A stretch of DNA of 64,000 nucleotides from positions 248,001-312,000 of the forward strand of contig NZ_JALEKL010000009.1 in NCBI RefSeq assembly GCF_022768985.1, written 5' to 3'. This document shows positions 36,675 through 45,856 of this stretch, piece after piece (the stretch's first letter is position 1; the number at the start of each line of letters is the position of its first letter). Position numbers and translations under genes: made by a program. Source of the DNA: Methanosphaera sp. Its GTDB lineage: Archaea > Methanobacteriota > Methanobacteria > Methanobacteriales > Methanobacteriaceae. The notes under the pieces are model-generated. The model was not told the origin of the DNA. It saw only the letters and a list, made by a program, of their open reading frames with translations, and ran no database searches.

Positions 36675-37895
36675 CTATAATTGTATCATTTCATCTTTTA
36701 TTACTTCTTTAGATTCATCATCTACAACTACCATATGTGTTGCACATGATAGACATGGATCGTATGCACGTATTACATCTGCTCCATATTTATGATGATA
36801 TCCTTCTGTTGCTTTACCCATTGTTGGGATGTTCCATGTTGTTGGTACAATTGCACGGTAATCTGAAATGTATCCTTGTGGTGATATTTTTGCCATGTGT
36901 ATGTTTGTTCCACGTGGACCTTCAATTACTCCTACTCCAAGTTTGTCTGTTCCTTCAATGTTGAATTTTGCCATTGTTTCAGCTGATGTGTCAAGTTGAT
37001 CTATGAGTTCAAGAATTCTTTCTGCTGAATTTACCATTTCTAGTGCTCTTGCTATATGTTGTGCTTTTACACCTTTATCTTTGAAGTTGCGGAATTTTAC
37101 AGCTCTTGCTCTTGGTCCTGTTTCTACAACTTCTCCTTTGTATAATGGTATTTGTGAGCATGCTCTTTTTCCTATTTCTGGTTGATCATACCATGAACTT
37201 GGTAGAATTTCTTCTACTGCATCCATATCTATTGCATCTCTTGAACCATATGTGTTTGATGATGCAAATACTGGTTGGCTGTGTTCTCCAAGTTTATCTG
37301 GGAAGTCTTTTTTCTCAACTAGTTCTGCCATTGTTTCTATGTGTTCTTTAATTAATGGTAAAACATTTGAGATTCTTTCCTGAATTTTATTTTTTGTATT
37401 TTCTGTGATGTTATGTGCCATTCCACCAATTCTTATATCTGATGGATGAATTCCTTCTCCTCCAATAACATCTTCTACAAATTGTGCTTGTTTTCTTATT
37501 TCAGAAACATTTGCTATTACATCAGCACGAATACTATCATCTACAAAGTCTGGTGCTACTAGGAAATGGTGTATTGCATGACTATTTATTATATGTGCAT
37601 TTAGACACATTTCTCTTAGATATTTTGCATTTTCTGGTATTTCAATTCCTAGTGAATCATCTACTGCTTCTACTGATGCAAGTGTATGTGTTACAGGACA
37701 TACTCCACAGATTCTCTGTGCAATTACTGGTGCAGATTCTGGTCTTCTGCCTATTAGCATCTTTTCTATTCCACGAACAGGTGTAATACTAAAATAACGT
37801 CCTGTTGTAACTATTCCGTTTTCATCAACTTCCATTGATAGTTCCGCATGCCCCTCTTGACGAGAAGTAGGGGATATTACTACTGTTTCACTCAC
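36675..37895 (-). CDS. frhA: Coenzyme F420-reducing hydrogenase, alpha subunit
   Basis: A 406-residue [NiFe]-hydrogenase large subunit. The nickel-iron site is formed by RICGVCPVTHT (Cys63 and Cys66) and the C-terminal DPCLSCATHM. FrhD would cleave after this His, removing the last 19 residues. All four ligands are cysteine; there is no in-frame TGA to suggest selenocysteine. I chose the GTG at 37895 because GGTGAT lies 5 nt upstream; a TTG at 37901 is the longer alternative. It is first in frhADGB. Confidence 0.96.
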   Translation of the reverse strand: MSETVVISPTSRQEGHAELSMEVDENGIVTTGRYFSITPVRGIEKMLIGRRPESAPVIAQRICGVCPVTHTLASVEAVDDSLGIEIPENAKYLREMCLNAHIINSHAIHHFLVAPDFVDDSIRADVIANVSEIRKQAQFVEDVIGGEGIHPSDIRIGGMAHNITENTKNKIQERISNVLPLIKEHIETMAELVEKKDFPDKLGEHSQPVFASSNTYGSRDAIDMDAVEEILPSSWYDQPEIGKRACSQIPLYKGEVVETGPRARAVKFRNFKDKGVKAQHIARALEMVNSAERILELIDQLDTSAETMAKFNIEGTDKLGVGVIEGPRGTNIHMAKISPQGYISDYRAIVPTTWNIPTMGKATEGYHHKYGADVIRAYDPCLSCATHMVVVDDESKEVIKDEMIQL

Positions 37896-37962
37896 TTTCA
37901 ATCACCTATTTAAGTAATATTTTTTTTACTATTTTTTTCTAAAATAATTTATTTTTCATATG

Positions 37963-37981
37963 TGTAACACTTTTTGTTACA
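37963..37981. promoter_or_regulatory. Inverted repeat upstream of frhA
   Basis: TGTAACA (37963-37969) and TGTTACA (37975-37981) form a perfect 7-bp inverted repeat with a 5-nt spacer, about 70-85 bp before the frhA start. The remaining gap up to 38378 has no gene. A second inverted repeat, ACTAAATTT/AAATTTAGT, is at 38191-38216. The first is a good operator candidate for hydrogenase regulation. Confidence 0.45.
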
Positions 37982-38378
37982 AGAATTTTTTTTAGAAATT
38001 CAACTGATTATAATATATTACCATAATTTGTAATTATTAATTATGTTGATTTTGATTCTGAAAAATTAACAATAAATTATACAAAAAACATCTTATTTTT
38101 ATAAAAAAATAATTTAAATTACTTTTAAATTATAATCTTTATATTTATCTTTATTTTTTTTAATTAATAAACTATTAGATCTTAGTTTTAACTAAATTTA
38201 ATTTTAAAAATTTAGTAGAATTTTACATAAAAAAATGGTATTTTTTCTAAATATTTTCAACTACAATTATAACTTTAAAAAAACAATTAAACTTATCCTA
38301 GAAATAAGGTTATGAAAAACAAATAAAGTATGATTTTATAATTAATCTATTTTATTAACAATAGGAGTTGATGCTTTT

Positions 38379-38702
38379 ATTGAAATCTTTAAAAATAACA
38401 AAAAACAACACGACAATGGAAAATGGCAGGAAATTAAAACAGATACCTGGAATCCAAAAGAAGGTGAAATGATAGAAGGAAAACTTATATCACAAAAGCA
38501 TGGTGTTGGACGATACAATCAGAATATGTATATTCTTGAATATAATTCAAAAAAGACTATTATCTGGGGTAAAACTCAGCTTGATAAGCTTATGGATGAT
38601 GTTGATATTGATGATTATATTAGAATTACATTTAATGGTTGTATTAAAACAGGTAGTGGACATAAGATGCATGTTTATAATGTTCAAAAAAGGATGGATT
38701 AG
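38379..38702 (+). CDS. Small hypothetical protein A, probable non-ATG start
   Basis: A protein of about 107 residues, paralogous to its downstream neighbour. Shared features are a WNP motif, IEG, then a G-V-G-[RK]-Y core and a conserved WG near the middle, followed by acidic turns and beta strands. The pattern suggests a small OB- or SH3-like beta barrel, but I do not recognise the family. The first ATG (38469) falls after the shared WNP motif. Upstream the frame is open to a stop at 38343 with no ATG, GTG or TTG. GGAG at 38364 precedes an ATT at 38379 by 11 nt, the same spacing as in ribC. Confidence 0.65.
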   Translation: MEIFKNNKKQHDNGKWQEIKTDTWNPKEGEMIEGKLISQKHGVGRYNQNMYILEYNSKKTIIWGKTQLDKLMDDVDIDDYIRITFNGCIKTGSGHKMHVYNVQKRMD

Positions 38703-38704
38703 AA

Positions 38705-38974
38705 ATGGAAATTAAAACAATTTATTGGAATCCTGATGTTGATGATTCAATTGAGGGAATTTTAATTGATAAACTTAGTAATGTTGGAAAATATAAAAGT
38801 AATCTCTATAAAATTCAGGATGATGATACTATTTATTGTATCTGGGGTAGGTTTCATCTTGACATACTTATGAAAACTACTCTTATTGGTGATAAGATTT
38901 TTCTTAAATATGTTGGTGTTGAAGAAATAAATGATCATAAAATGAAACGATATATCCTTAAAGTTAATGAATAA
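38705..38974 (+). CDS. Small hypothetical protein B, paralogue of A
   Basis: An 89-residue paralogue of the gene just upstream: WNPDVDDSIEG matches WNPKEGEMIEG, and NVGKYKSNLYKI matches GVGRYNQNMYIL. It is predicted to be all beta strands with a central WGRFHLD. It starts 2 nt after the stop of A and overlaps the next gene by 8 nt, so the set is one operon. Function unknown; tandem duplication followed by divergence is clear. Confidence 0.7.
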   Translation: MEIKTIYWNPDVDDSIEGILIDKLSNVGKYKSNLYKIQDDDTIYCIWGRFHLDILMKTTLIGDKIFLKYVGVEEINDHKMKRYILKVNE

Positions 38975-39557
38975 TATGCATGATAAAATACAACAATACA
39001 TCAAAAAAGACAAGCATTTACTACTCTATAAACAACCATTATATAACATCTACAAAATTCATGATAAAAAATATAATCCCATCTATATTTCAACACCAAA
39101 AAAGGGAAAAACTGCAATTGAATTAATACTAAAAAAAGTAGATGAAAAACAACACAAAAATATGACAATAAGCAGCCTAATTGATGAAATTAATAAACAA
39201 ACAGAAGATAAACAACTACACATCTTTCTTGACCACTTCGAACATCTAACACGACGAGAACTAACATACTACAGACAACTATCAGAAAATAAAAACATAA
39301 CAATAATAGCAAATATCACAGAAGACCAAGACCTCATAGATGAAGAATTTCTACAAAAATTCATAATAGTAGATGATAAATTCTACACAAACCGCTCATT
39401 AAGTATAAACATACAATTTAGTCTACTTTTAGTTTTTACAATACTGGTATTTCTACTATTTCTTAAAATACAACTAAGTATAGTAGGAATTATAGTAAGT
39501 ACACTATGGTTTACATTTCTAATGTATAGATCGTTCTATTACATGATACGAAGATAA
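38967..39557 (+). CDS. Membrane-anchored degenerate P-loop protein
   Basis: A 196-residue protein with an N-terminal domain resembling a reduced AAA/STAND ATPase. IYISTPKKGKTAIELI (about 35-50) looks like a Walker A loop that has lost its first glycine. LHIFLDHFEHLT (about 80-91) looks like Walker B with an acidic pair replaced by DH, and ITIIANI like a sensor strand. Two membrane spans (about 145-162 and 168-186) close the protein. It probably binds but may not hydrolyse nucleotide. It overlaps the upstream gene by 8 nt. Confidence 0.65.
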   Translation: MNNMHDKIQQYIKKDKHLLLYKQPLYNIYKIHDKKYNPIYISTPKKGKTAIELILKKVDEKQHKNMTISSLIDEINKQTEDKQLHIFLDHFEHLTRRELTYYRQLSENKNITIIANITEDQDLIDEEFLQKFIIVDDKFYTNRSLSINIQFSLLLVFTILVFLLFLKIQLSIVGIIVSTLWFTFLMYRSFYYMIRR

Positions 39558-39577
39558 AAAAATGAGGATGGTAAATT

Positions 39578-40192
39578 ATGAGTAATATAAATGAACTTCT
39601 AGCATCAGTTGTACTATATTCACTAATATCATACCTTCTAAACATACCAGATTTTCTAGTTGGATTAATATTTGCAACTATAGCCTCACAAATAAGTACA
39701 ATACTACCATCAAATTATAAAACATCACTACTAGTATTTATTCCAATAATAATCTTTTCAATAAAATATCCAACCATAATGATAGCACTAACTGTAGGAT
39801 ATGCCTCATCAATAATAATATCACTACTATCAAAAAATGGATGTAAACTACTCTATCCAATAGGAAACATTACATTTACAGGACCTGCAAACTACATACA
39901 AAACGATACAAAAGGAGACTATGCAGCAACAGTATTTCTAGTAGTACTTGCTATAACATCAATCATATTTTCAATGTATGGAATGGACATAATAAGTACA
40001 CTAAATGAAACAAACACAGATAATATCCACACATATTTTACAAACCAGGAAAAAAATACAACAGACAATAGAAACTATGTACACTATGTAAATATAAATC
40101 CCACAGAAGTTGTAAATAAAAACATAACAACAATACACAAAGATAACACTACAACAACAATAGTATCAGAATACAATCCAAATACCACATGA
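39578..40192 (+). CDS. Membrane protein with Asn/Thr-rich outer tail
   Basis: A 204-residue protein: about five hydrophobic segments in residues 5-150, then a hydrophilic C-terminal tail (155-204) rich in Asn and Thr with several N-x-T/S sites (for example NTTTT-like repeats), probably outside the cell and glycosylated. GAGG precedes the ATG. It is 20 nt behind the degenerate P-loop gene and belongs to the same cassette. The family is not recognised. Confidence 0.65.
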   Translation: MSNINELLASVVLYSLISYLLNIPDFLVGLIFATIASQISTILPSNYKTSLLVFIPIIIFSIKYPTIMIALTVGYASSIIISLLSKNGCKLLYPIGNITFTGPANYIQNDTKGDYAATVFLVVLAITSIIFSMYGMDIISTLNETNTDNIHTYFTNQEKNTTDNRNYVHYVNINPTEVVNKNITTIHKDNTTTTIVSEYNPNTT

Positions 40193-40251
40193 GAAATTAT
40201 TAAAAAAAAAGTTTTAGAAGGTTAAAAAAAGAAGAAAATAAAAAAAAATAA

Positions 40252-41544
40252 TTAATCTTCTTTTTTCTCTATTTTTTGAATATCAAGACTAACACGTGCT
40301 TTAACAAGTGAATTTTCCTCAATATCACGGTAAATTACACATCCAGCATTAATGAATGAGCCATTACCAATTTTAACACCAGGATTTACACTAGTATTAA
40401 TACCTGTTTTTACACCATCACCAAAGATAGCACCAAGTTTACGAAGACCAGAATCTACACGTTCACCTTTAACTGTAACTGGAACATTTTTATTATCAAA
40501 TCTAAGATTTGCAAGATTTGTACCAGCACCAAGATTACAATTCACACCAATAACAGAATCTCCCACATATGAAAGATGATTTACATTAGTACCATCCATA
40601 ATAATACTATTTTTTATCTCAACAGCATTACCAACATCTACATCGTTACACAAACAGGTATATGGACGTAGATATGTATTAGGTCCAACATCACAGTTTT
40701 CACCAATAAATACAGGACCTTGAATATAACATCCAGATCTTATAATACTGTTTTTACCAAGATGAAGATCACCATGAACTGTTACACCATCTTCAATTTC
40801 ACCCTGAATATCTTCTTCCATTTTCTCAAGGAAGCTAGCATTAGATTTTAGAAGTTCCCATGGTCTTCCAACATCCATCCAAGGTTCATGAGATACTAAA
40901 CCAAGTATTTCATAGTCATTGTCAAGTTCAATTTGAAGTGAATCTGTAATTTCATATTCTCCACGCTCTGAAAGTTGTGTTTCACGAATAGCATCGAATA
41001 TTTCAAGGCTAAATAGGTATATTCCAGCGTTTGCAAGATTACTTGGAGCTTCATCTTCTGCTGGTTTTTCAATGATTTGAGTAATTTTATCATTAGTCAT
41101 TGAAACAATACCATAATTTGATGGATTATCAACTTCAATCAATGTTAATACTCCTTTAACATTGTTGCTTCGTCTTGTAGCATATTTTTCAATTAAGTTT
41201 CTAATAAGATCATAACTTACAATAATATCTCCATTTAAAACTATGAAACTTTCATCAATATACTCCTCAGCACTACCAATAGCATGAGCTGTACCAAGCT
41301 GTCCTTCTTGTAAGGCATAATTAATATTTACTCCAAAGTCACTTCCATCTCCGAAGTAGTCTTCTATAACTTCATGTTTATATCCTACAACTAAGGTTAT
41401 GTCTTTGATTCCTGCTTTTTTAAGTGATTCAATGTTATATTGGATTAATGGTTTTCCTCCAGTAATAAGCATTGTTTTTGGTCTTGTGGTTGTCAAAGGA
41501 CGCATTCTTGTTCCTTCACCAGCTGTTAAAATTATTGCCTTCAT
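40252..41544 (-). CDS. glmU: Bifunctional sugar-1-phosphate nucleotidylyltransferase/acetyltransferase (GlmU-like)
   Basis: About 430 residues. The N-terminal nucleotidyltransferase domain has the signature MKAIILTAGEGTRMRPLT, then GGKPLIQY and the metal-binding LNGDII. The C-terminal half is a left-handed beta-helix of hexapeptide repeats (from about 250), as in archaeal GlmU-type enzymes making UDP-GlcNAc. The ATG at 41544 is chosen because GGATGG precedes it and the domain begins there. glmM, the preceding step in the pathway, lies upstream on the same strand. Confidence 0.9.
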   Translation of the reverse strand: MKAIILTAGEGTRMRPLTTTRPKTMLITGGKPLIQYNIESLKKAGIKDITLVVGYKHEVIEDYFGDGSDFGVNINYALQEGQLGTAHAIGSAEEYIDESFIVLNGDIIVSYDLIRNLIEKYATRRSNNVKGVLTLIEVDNPSNYGIVSMTNDKITQIIEKPAEDEAPSNLANAGIYLFSLEIFDAIRETQLSERGEYEITDSLQIELDNDYEILGLVSHEPWMDVGRPWELLKSNASFLEKMEEDIQGEIEDGVTVHGDLHLGKNSIIRSGCYIQGPVFIGENCDVGPNTYLRPYTCLCNDVDVGNAVEIKNSIIMDGTNVNHLSYVGDSVIGVNCNLGAGTNLANLRFDNKNVPVTVKGERVDSGLRKLGAIFGDGVKTGINTSVNPGVKIGNGSFINAGCVIYRDIEENSLVKARVSLDIQKIEKKED

Positions 41545-41680
41545 ATGATTTTCCATCCTTTAGTTTTTAATTAATAATATTAATTTCTTATTATAAGTTA
41601 TTATATATTTTTTTAATAAAAAAAGAATTAGAAAATAAAGAAAAAAAGAAGAGTGGAGATTAAATTAAATAAAATAACAA

Positions 41681-43042
41681 CTAGATAAGGTTATCTAGGA
41701 AATCTGATGAGATTTTACCAATTTCATCAAGAAGTTGTTGTGTTTTTGCTTCAGCTGTTATTCTAATGTATGGTTCTGTACCAGATGGACGTATTAAAAC
41801 CCAACTATCATCGTCAAATTGTACTCTTACACCGTCAATTGTGAGAATTTCAGCGATATTTGTGAATTTTTCACTAAAATGCTGTGATACTTCATCCATA
41901 ACAGCAGCTTTTCTATCATTTTGACATGTTACTTTAAGTCTTAATGTAGGATAGCTTTCAATATCAGCTAGTTGTTTTGATAATTTACCATTTTTCTGTA
42001 CAGCTGCAATAATTCTAAGTGCAGAAAGAAGTCCATCAGGACACATACAGAAGTCTGGATGAATCCATGTACCAGATGGTTCTCCACCAAATGTTGCATT
42101 ATTATCAACAATAGATTCTGCTACATGTACATCACCAACAGGTGTTCTTAGTACACTTCCACCAAGTTTTTTCATCTGTGTATCAAGACATGCTGATGCA
42201 TCAACTGTTGTAACTACAACCCCACCAAATTCTTTTGCCATAATTGTAAGAAGTTTATCAAAGTCTGATATGTTACCTTCCTCATCTATTGCAATCATAC
42301 GATCTGCATCACCATCATGTGCAATACCAATATCTGCACCTGTAGCTTTTACAGTTTTCATAAGTTCAACTAAGTTATCAGCATTAGGTTCAGGATTACG
42401 TCCTGGGAAGAATCCATCAGGTTGACAATTAAGTGTTATAAGTTCCATTCCAGATTTACGTATTGCTTCTGGTGAAAGATATGATCCTGCACCACTTGCT
42501 GCATCAAGGACAACTTTTAGAGGTTTTGATGAATCAATTCCTGATGCTTCAATTATTGCATCTACATATTCATCACAAAATGATGAAATATCATATACTT
42601 CTCCTATTTCATCCCATCCAAGAATATTGAAATCTCTTTCATATACAATTTTTTCAATTTCATGTTCTTGATGTTGTTTATATGCTGATCCATCTGCATT
42701 CCATAGTTTTATACCATTATATGGTGAAGGATTATGTGATGCTGTTATCATAATACCTGCATCTGCATTTTTCTTTATTGTTGCATATCCTACAGTTGGT
42801 GTTGGTACCATTCCAAGAGATAGTACATTACAACCTGACTGCATAAGTCCTGCAATCATAACATTTTCAATAATTTTACCAGTTGTACGTGTATCTCGTC
42901 CTATTACAACTGTTTTTCCATGTCCACCAATATATTTTGCTAGTGCTCGTGCTACATCTAATGCTAATTCTAGTGTAACTTCTTGTTGATATTTTCCTCT
43001 GATTCCTGATGTTCCAAATAGTTTTGGTATATTATCTTCCAT
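41681..43042 (-). CDS. glmM: Phosphoglucosamine mutase
   Basis: A 453-residue alpha-D-phosphohexomutase. The phosphoserine loop is ITASHNPSPYNG (Ser102), the magnesium loop HDGDADRM (about 239), the sugar loop GGEPSGTWIH, and the C-terminal phosphate loop RPSGTEPYIRI. Archaeal GlmM converts glucosamine 6-phosphate to glucosamine 1-phosphate for UDP-GlcNAc, feeding pseudomurein and N-glycans. GGAG precedes the ATG. It is next to the GlmU-like gene (137 bp). Confidence 0.93.
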   Translation of the reverse strand: MEDNIPKLFGTSGIRGKYQQEVTLELALDVARALAKYIGGHGKTVVIGRDTRTTGKIIENVMIAGLMQSGCNVLSLGMVPTPTVGYATIKKNADAGIMITASHNPSPYNGIKLWNADGSAYKQHQEHEIEKIVYERDFNILGWDEIGEVYDISSFCDEYVDAIIEASGIDSSKPLKVVLDAASGAGSYLSPEAIRKSGMELITLNCQPDGFFPGRNPEPNADNLVELMKTVKATGADIGIAHDGDADRMIAIDEEGNISDFDKLLTIMAKEFGGVVVTTVDASACLDTQMKKLGGSVLRTPVGDVHVAESIVDNNATFGGEPSGTWIHPDFCMCPDGLLSALRIIAAVQKNGKLSKQLADIESYPTLRLKVTCQNDRKAAVMDEVSQHFSEKFTNIAEILTIDGVRVQFDDDSWVLIRPSGTEPYIRITAEAKTQQLLDEIGKISSDFLDNLI

Positions 43043-43238
43043 TATATGTAAATCTCCTTTTATTAAATGAGTATAATAATTAAAATAAAAATTAATTCTT
43101 TAATATATTTAGTTTTATTATCTTTTTTTATTAAATTTTTTAAGTATTTTTCAATAAAAATTGTGGAAATAATTTTATCTAAAAAAAGGGGTGTGAAATA
43201 GGGGGAGGTGAATTAGTTGTAATTTAAATATAAAAATT

Positions 43239-44468
43239 CTATGCTCCGAATTTTGCAATTACATTCATTAAATCTCTGATAATGTACATTACATCTGATC
43301 CTCTAATACGGCAAAGACCACCTTTTGCTGCTGCTCTTTCACCATATTCTGTTACATCATCTACTCTAAGACCAGGTGCTTTTATAAATACAGGTACAGG
43401 ATCTCCTGTGTGATCCATTACACTTACAGGTGTTGAATGGTCTGCTGTTACAAATAGTACAATGTCATCCATTTCATCAAGATCTTTCATAATTGGATCA
43501 ATTTTTTCAATGAAATCTCTTTTACCAATTGTATCTCCATCGTGTCCTGCTTCATCTGCACCATCAACATTTACAAGTATGAAATCATATTTATCACTTT
43601 TTACTGTGTCAATGATGTGTTTGTGTACACTGTCAATATCTGTGTGAATTCCACCAGTTGCTCCTGGGATTTGGATAATGTCCATACCAGCAAGTTTACC
43701 AATACCTTGAATAAGTCCAGTTTCTGCTACACATGCTGCTTTAAGACCATATTTTTCTTCAAATGATTCTACTTCAGGTACAGCTCCTACACCACGTGGT
43801 ATAACAATATTTGCTGGATTTTCTCCATTTTCTATTCTTTCAAGGTTTACTGGATGATCTTTAAGCATTTCATATGATTTTTCAACGAATTGATTTACAA
43901 CATCTGCTGTATATTTTGCTTCTTTTGTATCATCTAAAGGTTTTACAACTTTTGGTTTGTGTCCTTCATGTTTAGGATCTGCATCTGTAATTTGATCAGA
44001 TAATCCTTCTCCTCTTAGAACTAGAACTGCTCTGTGTCCTGTAGATTCTTTAAAGATAACTTCAACATTATCATCAATTTTCATTTGATTGATTGTTTCT
44101 GAAATTTTATCTGTTCCTACTTCTATTCTTCCAGCACGTCTATCTGTAATTGTTAGATCTTCATCTGCTGTTGAGAAGTTACATCTGAATGCTACATCTC
44201 CAGGTTGAACATCTACATCTACACCTGCTGCTTCAAATGGTCCTCTTCCTGTGTATACTTCATATGGATCATAACCTAGTAAGGTTAAGTGTGCTGTGTC
44301 ACTTCCAGGTCTTACACCAGGACGTATTGTATCCATAATTCCTGTTATACCTTCTGTTACCATTTTATCCATAGATGGAGTTCTTGCACTCTCAAGTGGT
44401 GTTTTACCACCTAATTCTTTCATTGGGCGATCTCCCATTCCATCTATTACAAATATAATTCCTTTCAT
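43239..44468 (-). CDS. apgM: 2,3-bisphosphoglycerate-independent phosphoglycerate mutase, archaeal
   Basis: A 409-residue enzyme of the alkaline-phosphatase superfamily interconverting 3- and 2-phosphoglycerate. It starts KGIIFVIDGMGDRP with the first metal-binding Asp, and the C-terminal metal site is in LFVTADHSTPVSVMDHTGDPVP. I use the ATG at 44468, which has GGAG upstream; a TTG at 44483 lies within the end of the DUF92 gene. Start and preceding stop are 4 nt apart, so the genes are coupled. C-rich sequence and a T tract follow its stop. Confidence 0.94.
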   Translation of the reverse strand: MKGIIFVIDGMGDRPMKELGGKTPLESARTPSMDKMVTEGITGIMDTIRPGVRPGSDTAHLTLLGYDPYEVYTGRGPFEAAGVDVDVQPGDVAFRCNFSTADEDLTITDRRAGRIEVGTDKISETINQMKIDDNVEVIFKESTGHRAVLVLRGEGLSDQITDADPKHEGHKPKVVKPLDDTKEAKYTADVVNQFVEKSYEMLKDHPVNLERIENGENPANIVIPRGVGAVPEVESFEEKYGLKAACVAETGLIQGIGKLAGMDIIQIPGATGGIHTDIDSVHKHIIDTVKSDKYDFILVNVDGADEAGHDGDTIGKRDFIEKIDPIMKDLDEMDDIVLFVTADHSTPVSVMDHTGDPVPVFIKAPGLRVDDVTEYGERAAAKGGLCRIRGSDVMYIIRDLMNVIAKFGA

Positions 44469-44472
44469 ATTT

Positions 44473-45150
44473 TCATGCTCCAATTGTGATTATTATGATA
44501 CCAACTAATGCTCCAATTATTGTGGCTAGTAAATTAACATGTTCATTATTTAAAAGTCCCTCGCGCTCTAATGTTGCACCTAAAAGACTATCTGCAAAAC
44601 AACCTACCATTCCAGCAATGATTGCTATACAGATACTGTGGGTAATGTCTGGGGTTACATTTACTATAAAGGCTGAAACTCCAATTATTAAAGCTCCAAT
44701 TAATCCTGCAACAGTTCCAAGTACTGATACTCCTCCATCTGTTCCAGGTTTTACTTGTTCCTTATTTGTTATAAGTATAGGTTTGCTTAACACTCCTATT
44801 TCACTTGCCATTGTATCTGCTGTTGCTGTTGCTATTGCTCCAACAAATCCAGCATAATTCCCAAAAACGGCCATTATTACAGGAACGATACCGTTTGATA
44901 TAACGTTTTTTATCGTTCTTTTTTCATGAATTAAACCTATACGATACTTGTAGTCTTTTTTAAATTTAGTAAATACTGAACCTAAAATAAGAAATAGTAA
45001 AAGTATTGTTAGCCAGTTAAATCCTCTGGTTGTAACAATAAACATTCCAATAATTGTAACAAAAAATGAGCCTAGTAAATCAAGTGCACCACTTAAGTAT
45101 ACTAAAATTCCAAGTATTACACAAGTTATGAGGAATATTAATTGTATCAT
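44473..45150 (-). CDS. DUF92 integral membrane protein
   Basis: A 225-residue protein with about six membrane spans and the family motifs NAGFVGAIATATADTMASEIGVL and GTDGGVSVLGT. DUF92 includes the plant phytyl-phosphate kinase VTE6, so a CTP- or prenyl-phosphate-linked kinase role in archaeal lipid or isoprenoid salvage is possible but inferred. No ribosome-binding site precedes the ATG. A 7-bp inverted repeat (TAAAGTA/TACTTTA, 45150-45170) overlaps the start and may be an operator. It is coupled to apgM. Confidence 0.83.
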   Translation of the reverse strand: MIQLIFLITCVILGILVYLSGALDLLGSFFVTIIGMFIVTTRGFNWLTILLLFLILGSVFTKFKKDYKYRIGLIHEKRTIKNVISNGIVPVIMAVFGNYAGFVGAIATATADTMASEIGVLSKPILITNKEQVKPGTDGGVSVLGTVAGLIGALIIGVSAFIVNVTPDITHSICIAIIAGMVGCFADSLLGATLEREGLLNNEHVNLLATIIGALVGIIIITIGA

Positions 45151-45262
45151 AAAGTAATCTATGTACTTTAATTATATTAAATGTTTATAAAAAAAAGAAA
45201 TAAAAAAAAAGAAGAAGATTATAAATTATCTAAATTAGTCAATATATTCAATTGTTTTAGAA

Positions 45263-45286
45263 TAAATTTGTTAGAAAACAAATTTA
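45263..45286 (-). terminator. Terminator hairpin starting in the rps3ae stop codon
   Basis: On the minus strand TAAATTTGTT (from the stop codon TAA at 45286) pairs perfectly with AACAAATTTA across loop TTCT: a 10-bp stem that begins with the stop codon itself. Confidence 0.6.
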
Positions 45287-45856
45287 GTTTACTTTTGATT
45301 TTATTGTTTCTACTTTTTTAAGTGGGTAGATTTTTTTAGCTTCGTGGTAGATGTTTGATGCAAATTTACCAGAAATTATATCTTTTACTAATTCATTAAG
45401 ATTTTTCTCTGCTGCGTTTTCAACAACCATTCTTCTCATGGTTTCTCTGATAAGTTTTTGTTGTGAAGCTTTTGCTCTTTTTACTGTAATTGCAAGTATG
45501 TGTATGTCTAATTTTACACCGTCTTTTGTTGTTGCACTTGTGATTGTATCGATACGGCTTGTTCCTCTTCTGATCATACTACGTACGTAATCTGATGTTA
45601 CTTTGTGACCTGTAAATACTGTGTGTGCTACTTCTCCTGATACGTGATCTACTTCAAAGAAGAGTTTTACGTATTGTCTGCTGAAGTCACCGTTTAATTC
45701 ACGCATTGAGGTTTCAATTTTACGTCCTACAAGCATTTCTGGTTCTCTTGCAGGGGATGTTCCTAAACTTTCTTCATTAAATTCTTCTGGTGCTAAAATA
45801 TCGTACCAAATTTTTTCTTTCCATGTGTCACGTACTCGTCTTCTTGCTTTTGCCAT
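45284..45856 (-). CDS. rps3ae: Ribosomal protein S3Ae
   Basis: A 190-residue small-subunit protein (eS1), recognised by MAKARRRVRDTWKEKIWYDILAPEEFNEESLGTSPAREP and HKVTSDYVRSMIRRGTSRIDT. GGAG precedes the ATG. It is transcribed alone from a long upstream gap of 540 bp with several inverted repeats. Confidence 0.96.
   Translation of the reverse strand: MAKARRRVRDTWKEKIWYDILAPEEFNEESLGTSPAREPEMLVGRKIETSMRELNGDFSRQYVKLFFEVDHVSGEVAHTVFTGHKVTSDYVRSMIRRGTSRIDTITSATTKDGVKLDIHILAITVKRAKASQQKLIRETMRRMVVENAAEKNLNELVKDIISGKFASNIYHEAKKIYPLKKVETIKSKVN

Noticed and set aside
36675-37901. Selenocysteine in the hydrogenase large subunit
   Set aside because: All four metal ligands are encoded as cysteine and no in-frame TGA occurs.
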